Positions 26,341 to 35,404 of a DNA stretch of 64,000 nucleotides are shown here, in pieces (within the stretch, counting starts at the first letter, position 1; each line of letters opens with the position of its first letter). Position numbers and translations under genes: made by a program. The stretch spans positions 310,001-374,000 of the forward strand of contig CAVQTN010000004.1 of the NCBI GenBank assembly GCA_963716585.1, read 5' to 3'. This DNA is from JAICUY01 sp963716585 (GTDB lineage: Bacteria > Chloroflexota > Limnocylindria > QHBO01). The notes beneath the pieces were generated by a model. The model ran no database searches and was not told the origin of the DNA. It was given only the letters and a program-made list of their open reading frames with translations.

Positions 26341-27241
26341 GATGCTGCTCGAGGAAGGAAAGAACCCTCCGTTCGTACTCTGGACCGGCGACCCAGCGTG
26401 CCGTCGCGTGCTCGGCGCCTTCCACCACGAAAAGCTCCTTCGGCTCGCGGGCCGCGTCGTACAGGCGCAGCGACTGGGTGTAATCGATGAGTTGATCCTC
26501 CTTCGGGGCGATCAGCAGCAGGCCGCGCGGTGCGATCCGGGCCACCCGATCGATCGGCGAGAGCAGGCGCGCCCGTGCCCGCAGGCTGGCCGCGCCGATG
26601 ACCATCCACGCGCCGAGCCGCGCCAACGGGTAGCCCTCGGCGCGCATGCGGTTGGCGATCGGATTCCGCAGGTCCGCGAACGGCGCATCCGCGACGACCG
26701 CGGCCACCGGCAGGTCCGGCGCAGCCAGGATGGCCACCGAGGCACCCATCGACAGGCCCATGAGTGCCATCGGTCCCAGGCCTCGGCCCTGGAGGAACCG
26801 GACCCCTGCGGCCACATCCAGCCGCTCGCGTGATCCGAGGGTGATGGGCGCCGACGCGCTGGTGCCGTGCCCGCGGAAGTCGAACTGCAGCACGTTGTAC
26901 AGCGGCTGCAGCCACGGGACGAAGGCAGCCAGCTCTCCGAGTCGATGTCCGCTGAAGCCGTGAAGGACCACCACGGAGCTGCGAGTGGGCCGGCCGGCCG
27001 GGATGAACCAGCCGGACAGGGTCACGCCGTCATCCGTCGTGAAGCGCACGTCCTCGTACTCGAGGCCCAGCTCGGCCGGTGACGCCGGCAGGCCCTCGGC
27101 GGGCTCGAACGCGCGCCGATCGGGGTGCACCAGTCGGCGCGAGCCGGCGAGCGAGACGTACCCCAGGTAGCCGGCCGCCACCGCGCCGACGATGCGCCCC
27201 AGCCAGGAGACCACTCCCCGCGGACGCCGTCCCCCGCCCAT
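26336..27241 (-). CDS. Membrane-anchored alpha/beta hydrolase
   Basis: A 301-residue serine hydrolase-fold protein. One N-terminal hydrophobic segment (IVGAVAAGYLGYVSLAG) probably anchors it to the membrane. The catalytic Ser is in GLSMGAS (nucleophile elbow), the acid in APKEDQLIDY and the His in VEGAEHAT. VVLHGFSGH marks the oxyanion strand. It most resembles the YqkD/BAAT-like peptidase S9-type family without a known substrate. It lies 5 nt after the slipin gene in the nfeD-slipin unit. Confidence 0.82.
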   Translation of the reverse strand: MGGGRRPRGVVSWLGRIVGAVAAGYLGYVSLAGSRRLVHPDRRAFEPAEGLPASPAELGLEYEDVRFTTDDGVTLSGWFIPAGRPTRSSVVVLHGFSGHRLGELAAFVPWLQPLYNVLQFDFRGHGTSASAPITLGSRERLDVAAGVRFLQGRGLGPMALMGLSMGASVAILAAPDLPVAAVVADAPFADLRNPIANRMRAEGYPLARLGAWMVIGAASLRARARLLSPIDRVARIAPRGLLLIAPKEDQLIDYTQSLRLYDAAREPKELFVVEGAEHATARWVAGPEYERRVLSFLEQHL

Positions 27242-27246
27242 CGACG

Positions 27247-28155
27247 CTACCCGGACTTCGAGCCGCCGCCCGGGAGGTCACCAGCGGTGCGTGCCACGCG
27301 CATCGCGTCGGTCATCGGCCTGGTCAGCTCGGAGAGCTCCATCGGCAGGATCCACTTCGTCGAGCTTCCGGCACCCAGCACCTTCAGCGCCTCGAGGTAC
27401 TGCAGCGCCATCGTCTTCTCGTCGATCCCTTCAGCCGCGGCGAAGATGGTGCGCAGCGCGTTGCTGAATCCCTCAGCCCGCAGGATCTGCGACTGGCGCT
27501 CGCCCTCGGCACGCAGGATGTTCGACTGCTTGTCACCCTCGGCCACATTGATCGTCGACTGGCGCGCGCCCTCGGACTCGGTGATCACCGCGCGACGGTT
27601 GCGCTCGGCGCTCATCTGGCGGTTCATCGCCTCCTGGATGTCGCGCGGCGGCACGATCTCGCGGATCTCGACGCTGGTGATCTTGACGCCCCAGCGGTGC
27701 GTCACCTCGTCGAGCTTGGTGCGCAGGACGTTGTTGATCTCCTCGCGCTTGGCCAGCACGTCGTCAAGCGGGATGTCTCCGATGACGGCACGGAGCGTGG
27801 TCGCCGCCAGCGCCTGTGATGCGCCGGTGAAGTCGGTTACCGCCAGGACCGTCTCCTGGGGATCGAAGACCTTGGAGTACACCAGGAAATCGATCGAGAT
27901 CGGCGCGTTGTCCTTGGTGATGCAGGTCTGCTGCGGAACCTCCAGGAAGCGTTCGCGCAGGTCGACCTTGACTGCCTGCTGCACGAACGGGATGAGGATG
28001 ATGATGCCCGGACCGCGCGCGCCCTGGATCCGGCCGAAGAAGAAGACGACCAGGCGCTCGTACTCGCGCACGATGTGGACGATGCTACTGATCAGCACCA
28101 GCAGGATCGCCAGGCCGACCAGCAGAATGATCAGGCCAACGGCATTGTCAGGCAT
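27247..28155 (-). CDS. Slipin/stomatin-family SPFH protein
   Basis: A 302-residue SPFH membrane scaffold. An N-terminal hydrophobic segment (LIILLVGLAILLVLISSIV) is followed by the PHB domain with YERLVVFFFGR, GIIILIPFV and VKVDLRERFLEVP. A coiled-coil region of AEGERQSQILRAEG-type repeats comes next, then a C-terminal stretch (TKWILPMELSEL). The ATG at 28155 overlaps the NfeD stop by 8 nt. Slipin-NfeD pairs are a conserved module in which the NfeD protease is reported to cleave the stomatin C-terminus. Confidence 0.92.
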   Translation of the reverse strand: MPDNAVGLIILLVGLAILLVLISSIVHIVREYERLVVFFFGRIQGARGPGIIILIPFVQQAVKVDLRERFLEVPQQTCITKDNAPISIDFLVYSKVFDPQETVLAVTDFTGASQALAATTLRAVIGDIPLDDVLAKREEINNVLRTKLDEVTHRWGVKITSVEIREIVPPRDIQEAMNRQMSAERNRRAVITESEGARQSTINVAEGDKQSNILRAEGERQSQILRAEGFSNALRTIFAAAEGIDEKTMALQYLEALKVLGAGSSTKWILPMELSELTRPMTDAMRVARTAGDLPGGGSKSG

Positions 28156-29524
28156 GGCTCGGGTTCTCCTCTGTGGTGGCTGCCTCGCCGGCACCAGCCG
28201 GCTCGACGATCAGCTCGAGTCCCTTCACGCCGACCACGCGGACGGGGGTCCCCGGATGAATGTCGCCAGATCGCGCTCGCGCGGACCAAGCCTCGCCGGC
28301 AGCATAGGCGATCCCGGTCGGAGCGATGAGCGTCTGGGCGGTCCCGATGGCGCCCATGACTCGGGCCATCGGCGACACGGAGGTCCGGTTCGCGCGCATC
28401 TGCAGCAGGGCGCGCACCAGCACGAAGAAGTAGACGAGGGTGACGATCACCGCGCCCACGATGAGGATCGGGCTGACCTGGACCTGGATCGACTCGGTGA
28501 CGTCGACGGCGGTGTACAGCGCGAAGGCGCCCAACACGAACGACACGATGCCCGCGACGGTCAGCAGGCCGTAGCTGGTGACGTTCAGCTCGAGGACGAA
28601 CAGGCCGATGCCGAGCAGGATCAACAGCAGCCCGCCGACGTTGAGCGGCAGGCTGCTCGACCCGATCCAGCCAAGCAGAATCGCGATCGCGCCAAGGGTG
28701 CCGGAGAAGAAGTTCGGATGGAAGAGCTCGGCCAGGATGCCGTAGAAGCCGATGGTGAACAGGATGAAGGCAATATTCGGATCGGACAGGATGTGGAGGA
28801 ACGACTGCCCGATATTCATGTTGGCATCCACGATCGGCAGGCCGCTCAGCCTGGGCAGTGGCTGGCCCGCGAACGTGTACGCATGCCCGTCGGCGCGGCG
28901 GCCACCATCGACGGCGGCGAACAGCGCCCGCTCATCGGCCGCGACGAGGTCCACCACCGGTGGACGCATCGCCACCGCCTGGCTGGCGCCGATGCTCGCC
29001 GCCTGCCGCACGGCGCTCTCCGCCCAGTCCGCGTTGCGCGCCTGGCGGTCGGCCAGCTCGCGAATGCCGGACACGGCGTCGTTGGTGACCTTCGCCGCCT
29101 CGGTGGTGGGCAGGTCCTCGCCGGTCGAGCTCACGACCGATGCGGCGCCGATGTTGGTGCTTGGAGCCATGGCCGCCACGTCGCCGGCGAGGGTGATGAA
29201 CGTTGCTGCGGAGCCGGCGCGCGCGCCTTCGGGGGCGACCCAGGTGATCACCGGGATGCGACTGGCCAGGATCGCCTTGTCGATGCGGTCCTTGCTGAAC
29301 AGCTCGCCGCCGGGCGAGTCGATCACGATGAGTACCGCGGCTGCGCCGCCATCCGCAGCCGCCTTGATCCCCTCTTCCATGTACGCGGCATTGATCTGGT
29401 CGATCACGCCGGTCAGGTGCAGCCGGATCACATGATCGCCGGCCGCGCCGGCAGGTGCCGCCAGGGCGATCAGCCCGAGCACCAGTGCCGCGCCTGACAC
29501 CAGAAGCCGAACGGGCCGGATCAT
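28148..29524 (-). CDS. Long-form NfeD membrane serine protease (ClpP class)
   Basis: A 458-residue long NfeD. A signal-type N-terminus (LVSGAALVLGLIALAAPAGA) is followed by a ClpP-like domain with IDSPGGELFS and the candidate nucleophile Ser in GARAGSAATF. The general-base Lys is likely in TEAAKVTNDAVS. Five or so membrane segments span about residues 225-370, and a C-terminal OB-fold NfeD domain ends in GVKGLELIVEP. TATACT sits 6 nt before the ATG, so the unit nfeD-slipin-hydrolase appears leaderless. Confidence 0.92.
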   Translation of the reverse strand: MIRPVRLLVSGAALVLGLIALAAPAGAAGDHVIRLHLTGVIDQINAAYMEEGIKAAADGGAAAVLIVIDSPGGELFSKDRIDKAILASRIPVITWVAPEGARAGSAATFITLAGDVAAMAPSTNIGAASVVSSTGEDLPTTEAAKVTNDAVSGIRELADRQARNADWAESAVRQAASIGASQAVAMRPPVVDLVAADERALFAAVDGGRRADGHAYTFAGQPLPRLSGLPIVDANMNIGQSFLHILSDPNIAFILFTIGFYGILAELFHPNFFSGTLGAIAILLGWIGSSSLPLNVGGLLLILLGIGLFVLELNVTSYGLLTVAGIVSFVLGAFALYTAVDVTESIQVQVSPILIVGAVIVTLVYFFVLVRALLQMRANRTSVSPMARVMGAIGTAQTLIAPTGIAYAAGEAWSARARSGDIHPGTPVRVVGVKGLELIVEPAGAGEAATTEENPSHA

Positions 29525-29530
29525 GGGTCG

Positions 29531-29536
29531 AGTATA
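29531..29536 (-). promoter_or_regulatory. -10 element, leaderless start of nfeD
   Basis: TATACT then CGACCC then ATG on the minus strand. Confidence 0.6.
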
Positions 29537-29571
29537 CGCAGGCGCTCGCTCGGTGCTGTGGAGCGCCCTGG

Positions 29572-30162
29572 TCAGCGAGCCAGCAGGTGCTCGGCGACCA
29601 ACTGCGACCACGTTTCCAGGCGGTCCCATGCGGCGCGTACATCCGCCATGCTCGCCCAGCTACCGACGAGCTTGTCCTGCTCGAGCACGGCAACCTCGCG
29701 CCCTTCGGCGTCGACGCTGAAGACGACGCCCAGGTGCACCGCACCAACCGGGTTGGAATCGTCGTTCAGCAGCCCGATCAGGCGGAAATCGGGGTCCCAG
29801 CCCGTCGACAGCTCCTCCTGCCATTCCCGACGCAGGCCATCGGTCAGCGGATCCCGGCCGTCATCGACCGGGTTGAGATGGCCGCCCACTCCTATGCTCG
29901 CCTTGCCATGCAGCCGCGCGTCGCCGCCGGCCGTCGTTCGCTCCATGAGGAAGACGCGATCGCGATCGCGCACGACCACGTAGGGGATGAGCTGCTTGTG
30001 CGCCGGGTCGTCCTCGGCAGCCGGCCGGTCCATGAAGTGACCGTGCGCGGCGATCGCCGCGCGCAGCTGCTCCAGCGCGTCGGGGCCGACCGTCCGCACG
30101 CCACCGAAGTCGCAGCCGCCCGGCACCCGGTCGCGAGCCAGGACGAGGACTCGCTCAACCAT
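29572..30162 (-). CDS. Nudix-fold hydrolase-like protein
   Basis: 196 residues. The frame is open upstream, but the ATG at 30162 (MVERVLVLARDRV) is preceded by TACGCT 6 nt away and is chosen. VVVRDRDRVFLMERT leads into a Nudix-like segment at about residues 105-135, GVGGHLNPVDDGRD then LRREWQEEL. The REWQEEL half of the Nudix box is clear, while the first half lacks the usual Gly-x5-Glu. It could be a divergent Nudix phosphohydrolase with altered metal binding. Substrate unknown. Confidence 0.72.
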   Translation of the reverse strand: MVERVLVLARDRVPGGCDFGGVRTVGPDALEQLRAAIAAHGHFMDRPAAEDDPAHKQLIPYVVVRDRDRVFLMERTTAGGDARLHGKASIGVGGHLNPVDDGRDPLTDGLRREWQEELSTGWDPDFRLIGLLNDDSNPVGAVHLGVVFSVDAEGREVAVLEQDKLVGSWASMADVRAAWDRLETWSQLVAEHLLAR

Positions 30163-30168
30163 GGGCAC

Positions 30169-30174
30169 AGCGTA
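30169..30174 (-). promoter_or_regulatory. -10 element, leaderless start of Nudix gene
   Basis: TACGCT then GTGCCC then ATG on the minus strand. Confidence 0.45.
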
Positions 30175-30315
30175 GCGCCGCTGCCGCTGCGCCTGCGAGG
30201 CGCACAGCAAGATGGGGCCCCGCATCACCGCACCGCACAAGACCGCTCGAAGTGTGCTGAATCGGTGCCGGCGGTCACCGAAAGCGGTCGACAACGATAG
30301 TCATGGCCGCGCGCT

Positions 30316-30329
30316 GGTACTACGGTACC
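30316..30329. promoter_or_regulatory. Palindrome upstream of the Tad operon
   Basis: GGTACTACGGTACC, a 5-bp-arm palindrome in the 235-bp divergent spacer 30163-30397, about 70 bp before the first TadE start. TACGCT at 30348-30353 is a possible -10. An operator role is only inferred. Confidence 0.25.
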
Positions 30330-30397
30330 GATCGGTTCATCCATCCATACGCTTGAACAGGGGGTACGGTCGACGGCACGGCAGGGCTGCCCGCCCG

Positions 30398-31129
30398 ATG
30401 TCGCCGGCGATCGACATGGTTCTCGCACGCTTACGGTCGCGGCGCATTGCCGGACCTCGCCTCCCATCAGTTCGGCCGTCGCAGCTGCGCTCATCGCGTC
30501 AGGGGCAATCGCTCGTTGAGTTCGCCCTCGTGCTGCCGATGCTGTTGATCCTTTTGCTGGGCATCGCCGACTTCGGACGAGTCTTCACTGCCGGGATCAC
30601 GATCGAGGCAGCGGCGCGCGATGGCGCCGAGGCCGGTGCCCTCGAACGGCTTCGCAATCATCCACCGCCGGCCGGCAGCGCGTTCGAGCTGGACTATTAC
30701 GACTCGCTGCATGCCGTCGCAGCACGAGCCGCCTGCAGCGAAGCCCGGCTGTTGGAGAACACGACCTTCACCCAGAGCGACGGCACCTGCCCCGGCATGC
30801 CGATCCTGCGGGTCTGCGTCCACGATGGACAGGACCCGCAGTGCGGCCTGCCCGTGCCTGGCTTCGCGTCGACAATTCCGACCGATCCAGCCACCGGGGC
30901 CTCGCAATGCCCGTTGGTGTCCGCAATGGCGAGCGGTCCGGACAACGCATCACCCGGAGAGACTGCCAGCCACGCGGTCGAGGTCCGCCTGTGCTACCGG
31001 TTCACGACACTCCTGAATCTCCACATGGGGTTGCCGTTCAACTGGAGCCTGTCGCTCGGGGACGTCTGGCTGGAGCGCTCGCGAAACTTCGTGGTCGACT
31101 GCCCGCTCGCACCGGTCGCATCGTGCTGA
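30398..31129 (+). CDS. TadE-like pseudopilin (first)
   Basis: A 243-residue protein with the TadE-family N-terminus: a basic stretch (SSRQGQSLVEFA) followed by a membrane helix (ALVLPMLLILLLGIADFGR). Glu at +5 of the segment is conserved as in Flp-type prepilin-like proteins. The remainder is extracytoplasmic and Cys-containing, ending WLERSRNFVVDCPL. It is the first gene of a three-gene plus-strand unit. ATG at 30398 and ATG at 30416 are both possible; neither has a clear ribosome-binding site. Its exact role in Flp pilus assembly is not established. Confidence 0.78.
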   Translation: MSPAIDMVLARLRSRRIAGPRLPSVRPSQLRSSRQGQSLVEFALVLPMLLILLLGIADFGRVFTAGITIEAAARDGAEAGALERLRNHPPPAGSAFELDYYDSLHAVAARAACSEARLLENTTFTQSDGTCPGMPILRVCVHDGQDPQCGLPVPGFASTIPTDPATGASQCPLVSAMASGPDNASPGETASHAVEVRLCYRFTTLLNLHMGLPFNWSLSLGDVWLERSRNFVVDCPLAPVASC

Positions 31130-31908
31130 GTTCACGGCGCTCGAAGTCGACTCGTCGAGGACAGGCCATGGTCGAGCTCGCCCTCGTCGTGCCGATCTTT
31201 GTCATGGTCCTCGTCGGGATCGTCGTCCTGGGCATCGGTGTGTTCTACCAGCACCAGATCAGCAACGGGGCGCGCGAAGCGGCCCGCTATGCCGCGCTGC
31301 ACAGCGCCACGTCCCAATGCCCGACAGTCTCGAACCTGCCTCCTGACCCGTCGCTCCTTCCCGCTCCGAACAGCTACTTCGCATGCGACGCAGCTGCCAA
31401 TGGCTGGCCGCTGATGCGGGCCTACATGAAGTCGAAAACCTTTGCCATGAACCAGGACGCCATCCGAATGACAGCGTGTTGGTCGGGATACTGGACTCGG
31501 GATACAGCCGGAGACTGGGCGGGGTACGACCAGATCGCCGTCGACCCGGTCACCCAGCTCCGGAATCCATTCCGCCAATGCACCGTGCCGGTCTACGGCT
31601 GGTGCCCGGGACAGGCTGGCGCGTCAACGCTGCACACCATCGATCCACGTACGGCGCTCGACCCGAGCTGCCCGGTCACGCCGCCGGCGGCCGCGACCGT
31701 CCGGGTCGACTGTGCCAAGGACTTCCCACCAACCCGCATCAGCGACGACATGGCGAGCAGCTTCGCGGCATCGGCCGCCGACAACGCCAACCAGGTAACC
31801 GTCCTGGCGTGCTACGCGTGGTCGCCGCCGCTCGCCGGATTCCTGCTGATCCCCAACAAGGTGAGCCTCGAGGCGGTGCTCAGTGTCCCCATGGAGTATC
31901 AGCAATGA
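31123..31908 (+). CDS. TadE-like pseudopilin (second)
   Basis: A 261-residue paralogue: SSRRSKSTRRGQAMVELA then the helix LVVPIFVMVLVGIVVLGIGV. The long extracellular part has several Cys pairs. The GTG start at 31123 overlaps the stop of the preceding gene by 7 nt. A later ATG (31168) would remove the basic lead before the membrane helix and is less likely. The stop overlaps the next start by 4 nt (ATGA), so the three genes form a coupled operon. Confidence 0.78.
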   Translation: MLSSRRSKSTRRGQAMVELALVVPIFVMVLVGIVVLGIGVFYQHQISNGAREAARYAALHSATSQCPTVSNLPPDPSLLPAPNSYFACDAAANGWPLMRAYMKSKTFAMNQDAIRMTACWSGYWTRDTAGDWAGYDQIAVDPVTQLRNPFRQCTVPVYGWCPGQAGASTLHTIDPRTALDPSCPVTPPAAATVRVDCAKDFPPTRISDDMASSFAASAADNANQVTVLACYAWSPPLAGFLLIPNKVSLEAVLSVPMEYQQ

Positions 31909-33488
31909 ATCGGTGTCGCTCCACCGGCGAGCGCGGCCAGGTGCTGCTCGTGGTCGCCTTTGCGATGGTCGTGCTGCTCGGAATATCCGCCCTGGTGGTC
32001 GATCTCGGCTTCTCATGGATGCTGAGACGGCAGGAGCAGGATGCGGCCGACCCCGCAGCCCTGGCCGCCGCGCGCTTCATCAGCGAAGCCGATCCGGTGA
32101 CGCTGTTACAGACCTACGACACAGCCAGCGGCTGGACAGCGGCGTGCCACTACGCGCTGGCCAACGGCTTCTTCAGCTCGAGCAACACCGACTGCACCGC
32201 GCAACCGGACGGCACCGCCATGACGGTCAACTATCCGCCCGATGCATCGGCGGGGCCATTCGCCGGCAACCCCGGCTATGTCCAGGTCGTCATCACAGCA
32301 CGTCACGACTCGTTCTTCGCCCTGATCTGGGGCAAGGGGCCCGCCACGGTGACAACGCAGGCGATCGCCGCGCGCCAGCGAGGCAATACGAACAGCAACA
32401 GCCTGATCGCGCTTAAGCCTGATGGCTGCGACACGGCACGGGTGCGCGGCAACTCGACCATTCAGATCTACCCGGTGCCGGGCTACTCAGGCCCCGGGGG
32501 CTACGTGCAGGTCAACTCCGACTGCGGCAACTCGACGGCGGACGAACTGTGCACGACGTCGTCCACCGGCGCGCTGAATATCAACGGCACGGCTCTCTTG
32601 TCGGCGCCCAAGGTCAACGTCCACGGTGGTTGCACTGGAAAGTCGACCCAACCCACCGGGGCGCTCGACGAGGCAGCACGGCAGGTCGGCGACCCGCTGG
32701 CGGGGCTCGCCTTTCCTGCATGGGACACCTCGGTCAACGGGGCGACCTGCGGCGTCGGAGCGCAGCCGACGACCGCTTCCGCTTCGCAGGGGTGTGGTTC
32801 CGGCGGCGGTCGCATCGCCTGGAAGAAGTCGGCCGATTCGGCGTGCCCAGGCCTGGCCGCAGGCTACGACTGCGTCGAACTCGCCCCCGGAATCTACTAC
32901 GGCGGATGGAGCATCGGCTCGAAGGTGCGGGTCACGCTCAAACCGGGCATCTATGTCATCGCTGGTGGTGGCATAACCATCGGATCGACCGGATCGCTTG
33001 ACTCGTTGGCAGGAGGCTCGGCGCCCGCTCCAATCCTGATCTACAACACTGATAACCCGGCCTACCTGGCATCCTGCCCGGCTGGCAGCGCCACGAAATG
33101 CCAGGGCGACATCGACCTGACCGCCCAGGCCAATTTGAAGCTCGCCGGTCTTCTGTCCGATCAGCCGTGTTTTCCCGTGACGACCACCGGCGGCTGCCCG
33201 TACGGCGGCATGCTCATCTGGTACGACGGCCACGGGAGCCAGCAATACGGCGGGCAGGTGGATGTTGAAGGCGGGAGCATCCTCGACATCTCGGGGACCA
33301 TCTATGCGCCGACGGCCCATGTCGACATCACCGGCAACGTCGACACAAACTGCTCATCCAGCCCGACCCAGATCGCGGCGGTGCAGATCATCGCCTGGAC
33401 CTGGGACATCGGCGGTACGGGCGACCTGTGCATGCCGTACGACCCGACAAGGCTCTACAAGCTCGTTCAACAAGGCCTCGTCCACTAG
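31905..33488 (+). CDS. TadG-like protein with secreted repeat-rich body
   Basis: 527 residues. The N-terminal TadE/G-like segment is ERGQVLLVVAFAMVVLLGIS, followed by VDLGFSWMLRRQEQDAADPA, the usual TadG junction where Asp/Ala-rich helix follows the membrane span. The large C-terminal part is extracytoplasmic, Gly/Ser/Thr-rich and beta-like, with repeated GxI/GxV turns such as LKPGIYVIAGGGITIGSTG and about 20 cysteines. That body resembles a beta-solenoid. A TadG-type minor pilin or adhesin is likely. Its adhesive function is inferred only. Confidence 0.75.
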   Translation: MNRCRSTGERGQVLLVVAFAMVVLLGISALVVDLGFSWMLRRQEQDAADPAALAAARFISEADPVTLLQTYDTASGWTAACHYALANGFFSSSNTDCTAQPDGTAMTVNYPPDASAGPFAGNPGYVQVVITARHDSFFALIWGKGPATVTTQAIAARQRGNTNSNSLIALKPDGCDTARVRGNSTIQIYPVPGYSGPGGYVQVNSDCGNSTADELCTTSSTGALNINGTALLSAPKVNVHGGCTGKSTQPTGALDEAARQVGDPLAGLAFPAWDTSVNGATCGVGAQPTTASASQGCGSGGGRIAWKKSADSACPGLAAGYDCVELAPGIYYGGWSIGSKVRVTLKPGIYVIAGGGITIGSTGSLDSLAGGSAPAPILIYNTDNPAYLASCPAGSATKCQGDIDLTAQANLKLAGLLSDQPCFPVTTTGGCPYGGMLIWYDGHGSQQYGGQVDVEGGSILDISGTIYAPTAHVDITGNVDTNCSSSPTQIAAVQIIAWTWDIGGTGDLCMPYDPTRLYKLVQQGLVH

Positions 33489-33530
33489 ATTCCCAACGGC
33501 CCTCGGGATTGGTCGTTGCGTGGCCGGCGC

Positions 33531-34112
33531 TCACGGCGCGATCAGCGGCAGCGAAGCGAGCACTTCGTAGCTCGCCGGCCCCTTGCTGAGGTGGCTGCGG
33601 TAGACGTCCAGCTGCTCCACGTGCAGCACGCCGCGCGGGCCATCGCCCGCTTCCTCGGCCAGGGTGATGAGCCCCACCGAACCGCGCCGCTGTTCCTTCG
33701 AGCGCGCCAGCGTCAGGTGCGCGCGGAACGCGCCGGCATCCATCTGCAGCGCCGCTCCGACTTCCATCGCCAGCGTGCGCAGCTGACCGGCCGCGTCGTC
33801 GATGCCGTACCACAGCACGCGCATGTCGCGCGGCGAGGGGAACGCCCCCAGGCCTCCCGTCGCAAGCGCAAAGGGGTGATGCCTGGCCGCGACCTGGGCC
33901 ACCGCGCCCCGGATCGACGGGATGGCGTCCGGCGAGACCGAACCGAGGAAGGCGAGCGTCACATGCCATCCAGCCGCGTCGGTCCACCGCAACGAGCGCG
34001 CCTCCGGTCGTTCGCCCATGCGCGCGACAAACGCCGTCAGCTCGCCGCACAGCTCCATGCCGATGGGAACCCCCACGAAGCAGCGCCAGCGCTCGCCGGG
34101 CTCCGCGGTCAT
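33531..34112 (-). CDS. thpR: RNA 2',3'-cyclic phosphodiesterase (2H family, ThpR/LigT)
   Basis: A 193-residue protein with the two 2H-phosphoesterase motifs: HVTLAFLG at about residue 50 and HLTLAR at about residue 130. The N-terminus RCFVGVPIG is typical. The start at ATG 34112 overlaps the HAD gene stop by 4 nt. It likely hydrolyses 2',3'-cyclic phosphates on RNA ends. Length and motif spacing match the bacterial family. Confidence 0.9.
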   Translation of the reverse strand: MTAEPGERWRCFVGVPIGMELCGELTAFVARMGERPEARSLRWTDAAGWHVTLAFLGSVSPDAIPSIRGAVAQVAARHHPFALATGGLGAFPSPRDMRVLWYGIDDAAGQLRTLAMEVGAALQMDAGAFRAHLTLARSKEQRRGSVGLITLAEEAGDGPRGVLHVEQLDVYRSHLSKGPASYEVLASLPLIAP

Positions 34113-34852
34113 CCGGCCATCAGATCTACAGCGGCGAGGCGTCGATCGACGATCGGCAGCAGGTCCGCGAGCGAGCGGATCATGGTGACGTCGCCCGGCA
34201 CATCTTCGGCGAGGTAGCGGCCGGCACGGTCGATGAGGATGCCGGTGATGCCCACCGCCTCGGCCCCCCGAACATCCGCTTCCAGGTGGTCGCCGACGTG
34301 AATCACTGATGAGGCGGACACGTCGGCCTCCTCCAGCGCCCACTCGAAGATGCGCGGATGCGGCTTCTCGAAGCCGACGCGCGAGCTCACCGCCAGGAAA
34401 TCGAACCGGCCCACCAGCTCGAGCGAGTGGAGCAGCTCCGGGAGATTCCAGACCCAGTTGCTGACGGCTCCGACCACCAGGCCGCGCGCATGCAGCGCGG
34501 CAAGCACGTCCAACGAATCGGGAAAGACGTGCCAGTTGCTGGTCACCGTGAACAGCTCGGAGAGCCGGAGGAAGAAGGCGTCCGGCATCTCACCCAGGCC
34601 CAGCTCGGCAATCGCCGCTCGGTCGATCTCGACGGTCCGCCGGAAGCTGGTCTCTGCTGTCGGCTCGAAGCCGCCCTCGAAGCCCCAGCCGCCATGGTGG
34701 TATGCCTTGCGCAGCGCCGGTCGCAGCTGCTCGGGCGTGACCTCGATGCCGTATTCGGCGAATGCCATCGAGTAGACGTGCTCCCATGACGGGTTGGGGC
34801 GCATCACCGTGTCGCCGATATCCAGGAAGACCGCACGCAGCTGCTCGGGCAT
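34109..34852 (-). CDS. HAD-superfamily hydrolase
   Basis: A 247-residue HAD phosphatase. Motif I is FLDIGDTV, where the second Asp of the usual DxD is retained as DxGDT. Motif II is AVSNW, the motif III Lys is in GFEKPHPRIF, and motif IV is HVGDHLEADVRGA. A helical cap spans about residues 20-95. Substrate is unknown. TAGGCT lies 6 nt before the ATG, and the gene is coupled to thpR. Confidence 0.88.
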   Translation of the reverse strand: MPEQLRAVFLDIGDTVMRPNPSWEHVYSMAFAEYGIEVTPEQLRPALRKAYHHGGWGFEGGFEPTAETSFRRTVEIDRAAIAELGLGEMPDAFFLRLSELFTVTSNWHVFPDSLDVLAALHARGLVVGAVSNWVWNLPELLHSLELVGRFDFLAVSSRVGFEKPHPRIFEWALEEADVSASSVIHVGDHLEADVRGAEAVGITGILIDRAGRYLAEDVPGDVTMIRSLADLLPIVDRRLAAVDLMAG

Positions 34853-34858
34853 CGGCTA

Positions 34859-34864
34859 AGCCTA
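34859..34864 (-). promoter_or_regulatory. -10 element, leaderless start of HAD-thpR unit
   Basis: TAGGCT then TAGCCG then ATG on the minus strand. Confidence 0.45.
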
Positions 34865-35002
34865 GCGCAGACCGAATCAGCCGCTGAATGGGCCATTCGG
34901 GTACTGCACCCTACTGCACGTGGGCGGAAAGGTTCGGTCGGCCGACGACGCAGCTCGTCCGGCATGACGAAATGGCGATGGTAGAGGGCGCCCGGATGCC
35001 CG

Positions 35003-35395
35003 ATGCTTCAGCCGATGTTGACGACGGACGCCCACAAGGTCCTGCAGGTCCAGTCGACCGCCGAGGCGGAGGTCATTCGGGCCGCGTACCGCGCGCTGGC
35101 CACCAAGTACCATCCCGACCGTGACGGCTCCTCGTATGCGGCACGGCGGATGCGCCAGATCAACGAGGCGTACGCTCAGCTCCGCGCCCCGGCGCAACGC
35201 CGCGAGTCGCTGTCCGAGCGGGTCTCGCGGTCGACTGAGACGAGCCGGCTGACGTTCGGCCGTTATGCGGGCTGGAGCCTGGCCGACCTGGCGGCAAAAG
35301 ATCCGGACTACCTGCGCTGGCTGAGCCGTACGGCGTCGGGCATCGGCTACCGGACCGAGATCTACCAGATCCTGGGACGCGGCGCGGCGGCCTGA
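35003..35395 (+). CDS. Small J-domain protein with a DUF3820-like tail
   Basis: 130 residues. Residues 8-65 form a J domain: AYRALATKYHPDRDG contains the essential HPD, followed by INEAYAQL. Residues 80-120 (LTFGRYAGWSLADLAAKDPD then YLRWL) match the short motif seen in DUF3820 proteins and at the C-terminus of some exonucleases. No Gly/Phe or zinc region is present, so it is not DnaJ. It would stimulate an Hsp70 partner, with the tail perhaps giving the target. It is convergent with the DnaB-like ATPase 9 nt away. ATG 35015 is an alternative start. Confidence 0.78.
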   Translation: MLQPMLTTDAHKVLQVQSTAEAEVIRAAYRALATKYHPDRDGSSYAARRMRQINEAYAQLRAPAQRRESLSERVSRSTETSRLTFGRYAGWSLADLAAKDPDYLRWLSRTASGIGYRTEIYQILGRGAAA

Positions 35396-35404
35396 CCGCC
35401 GGCT

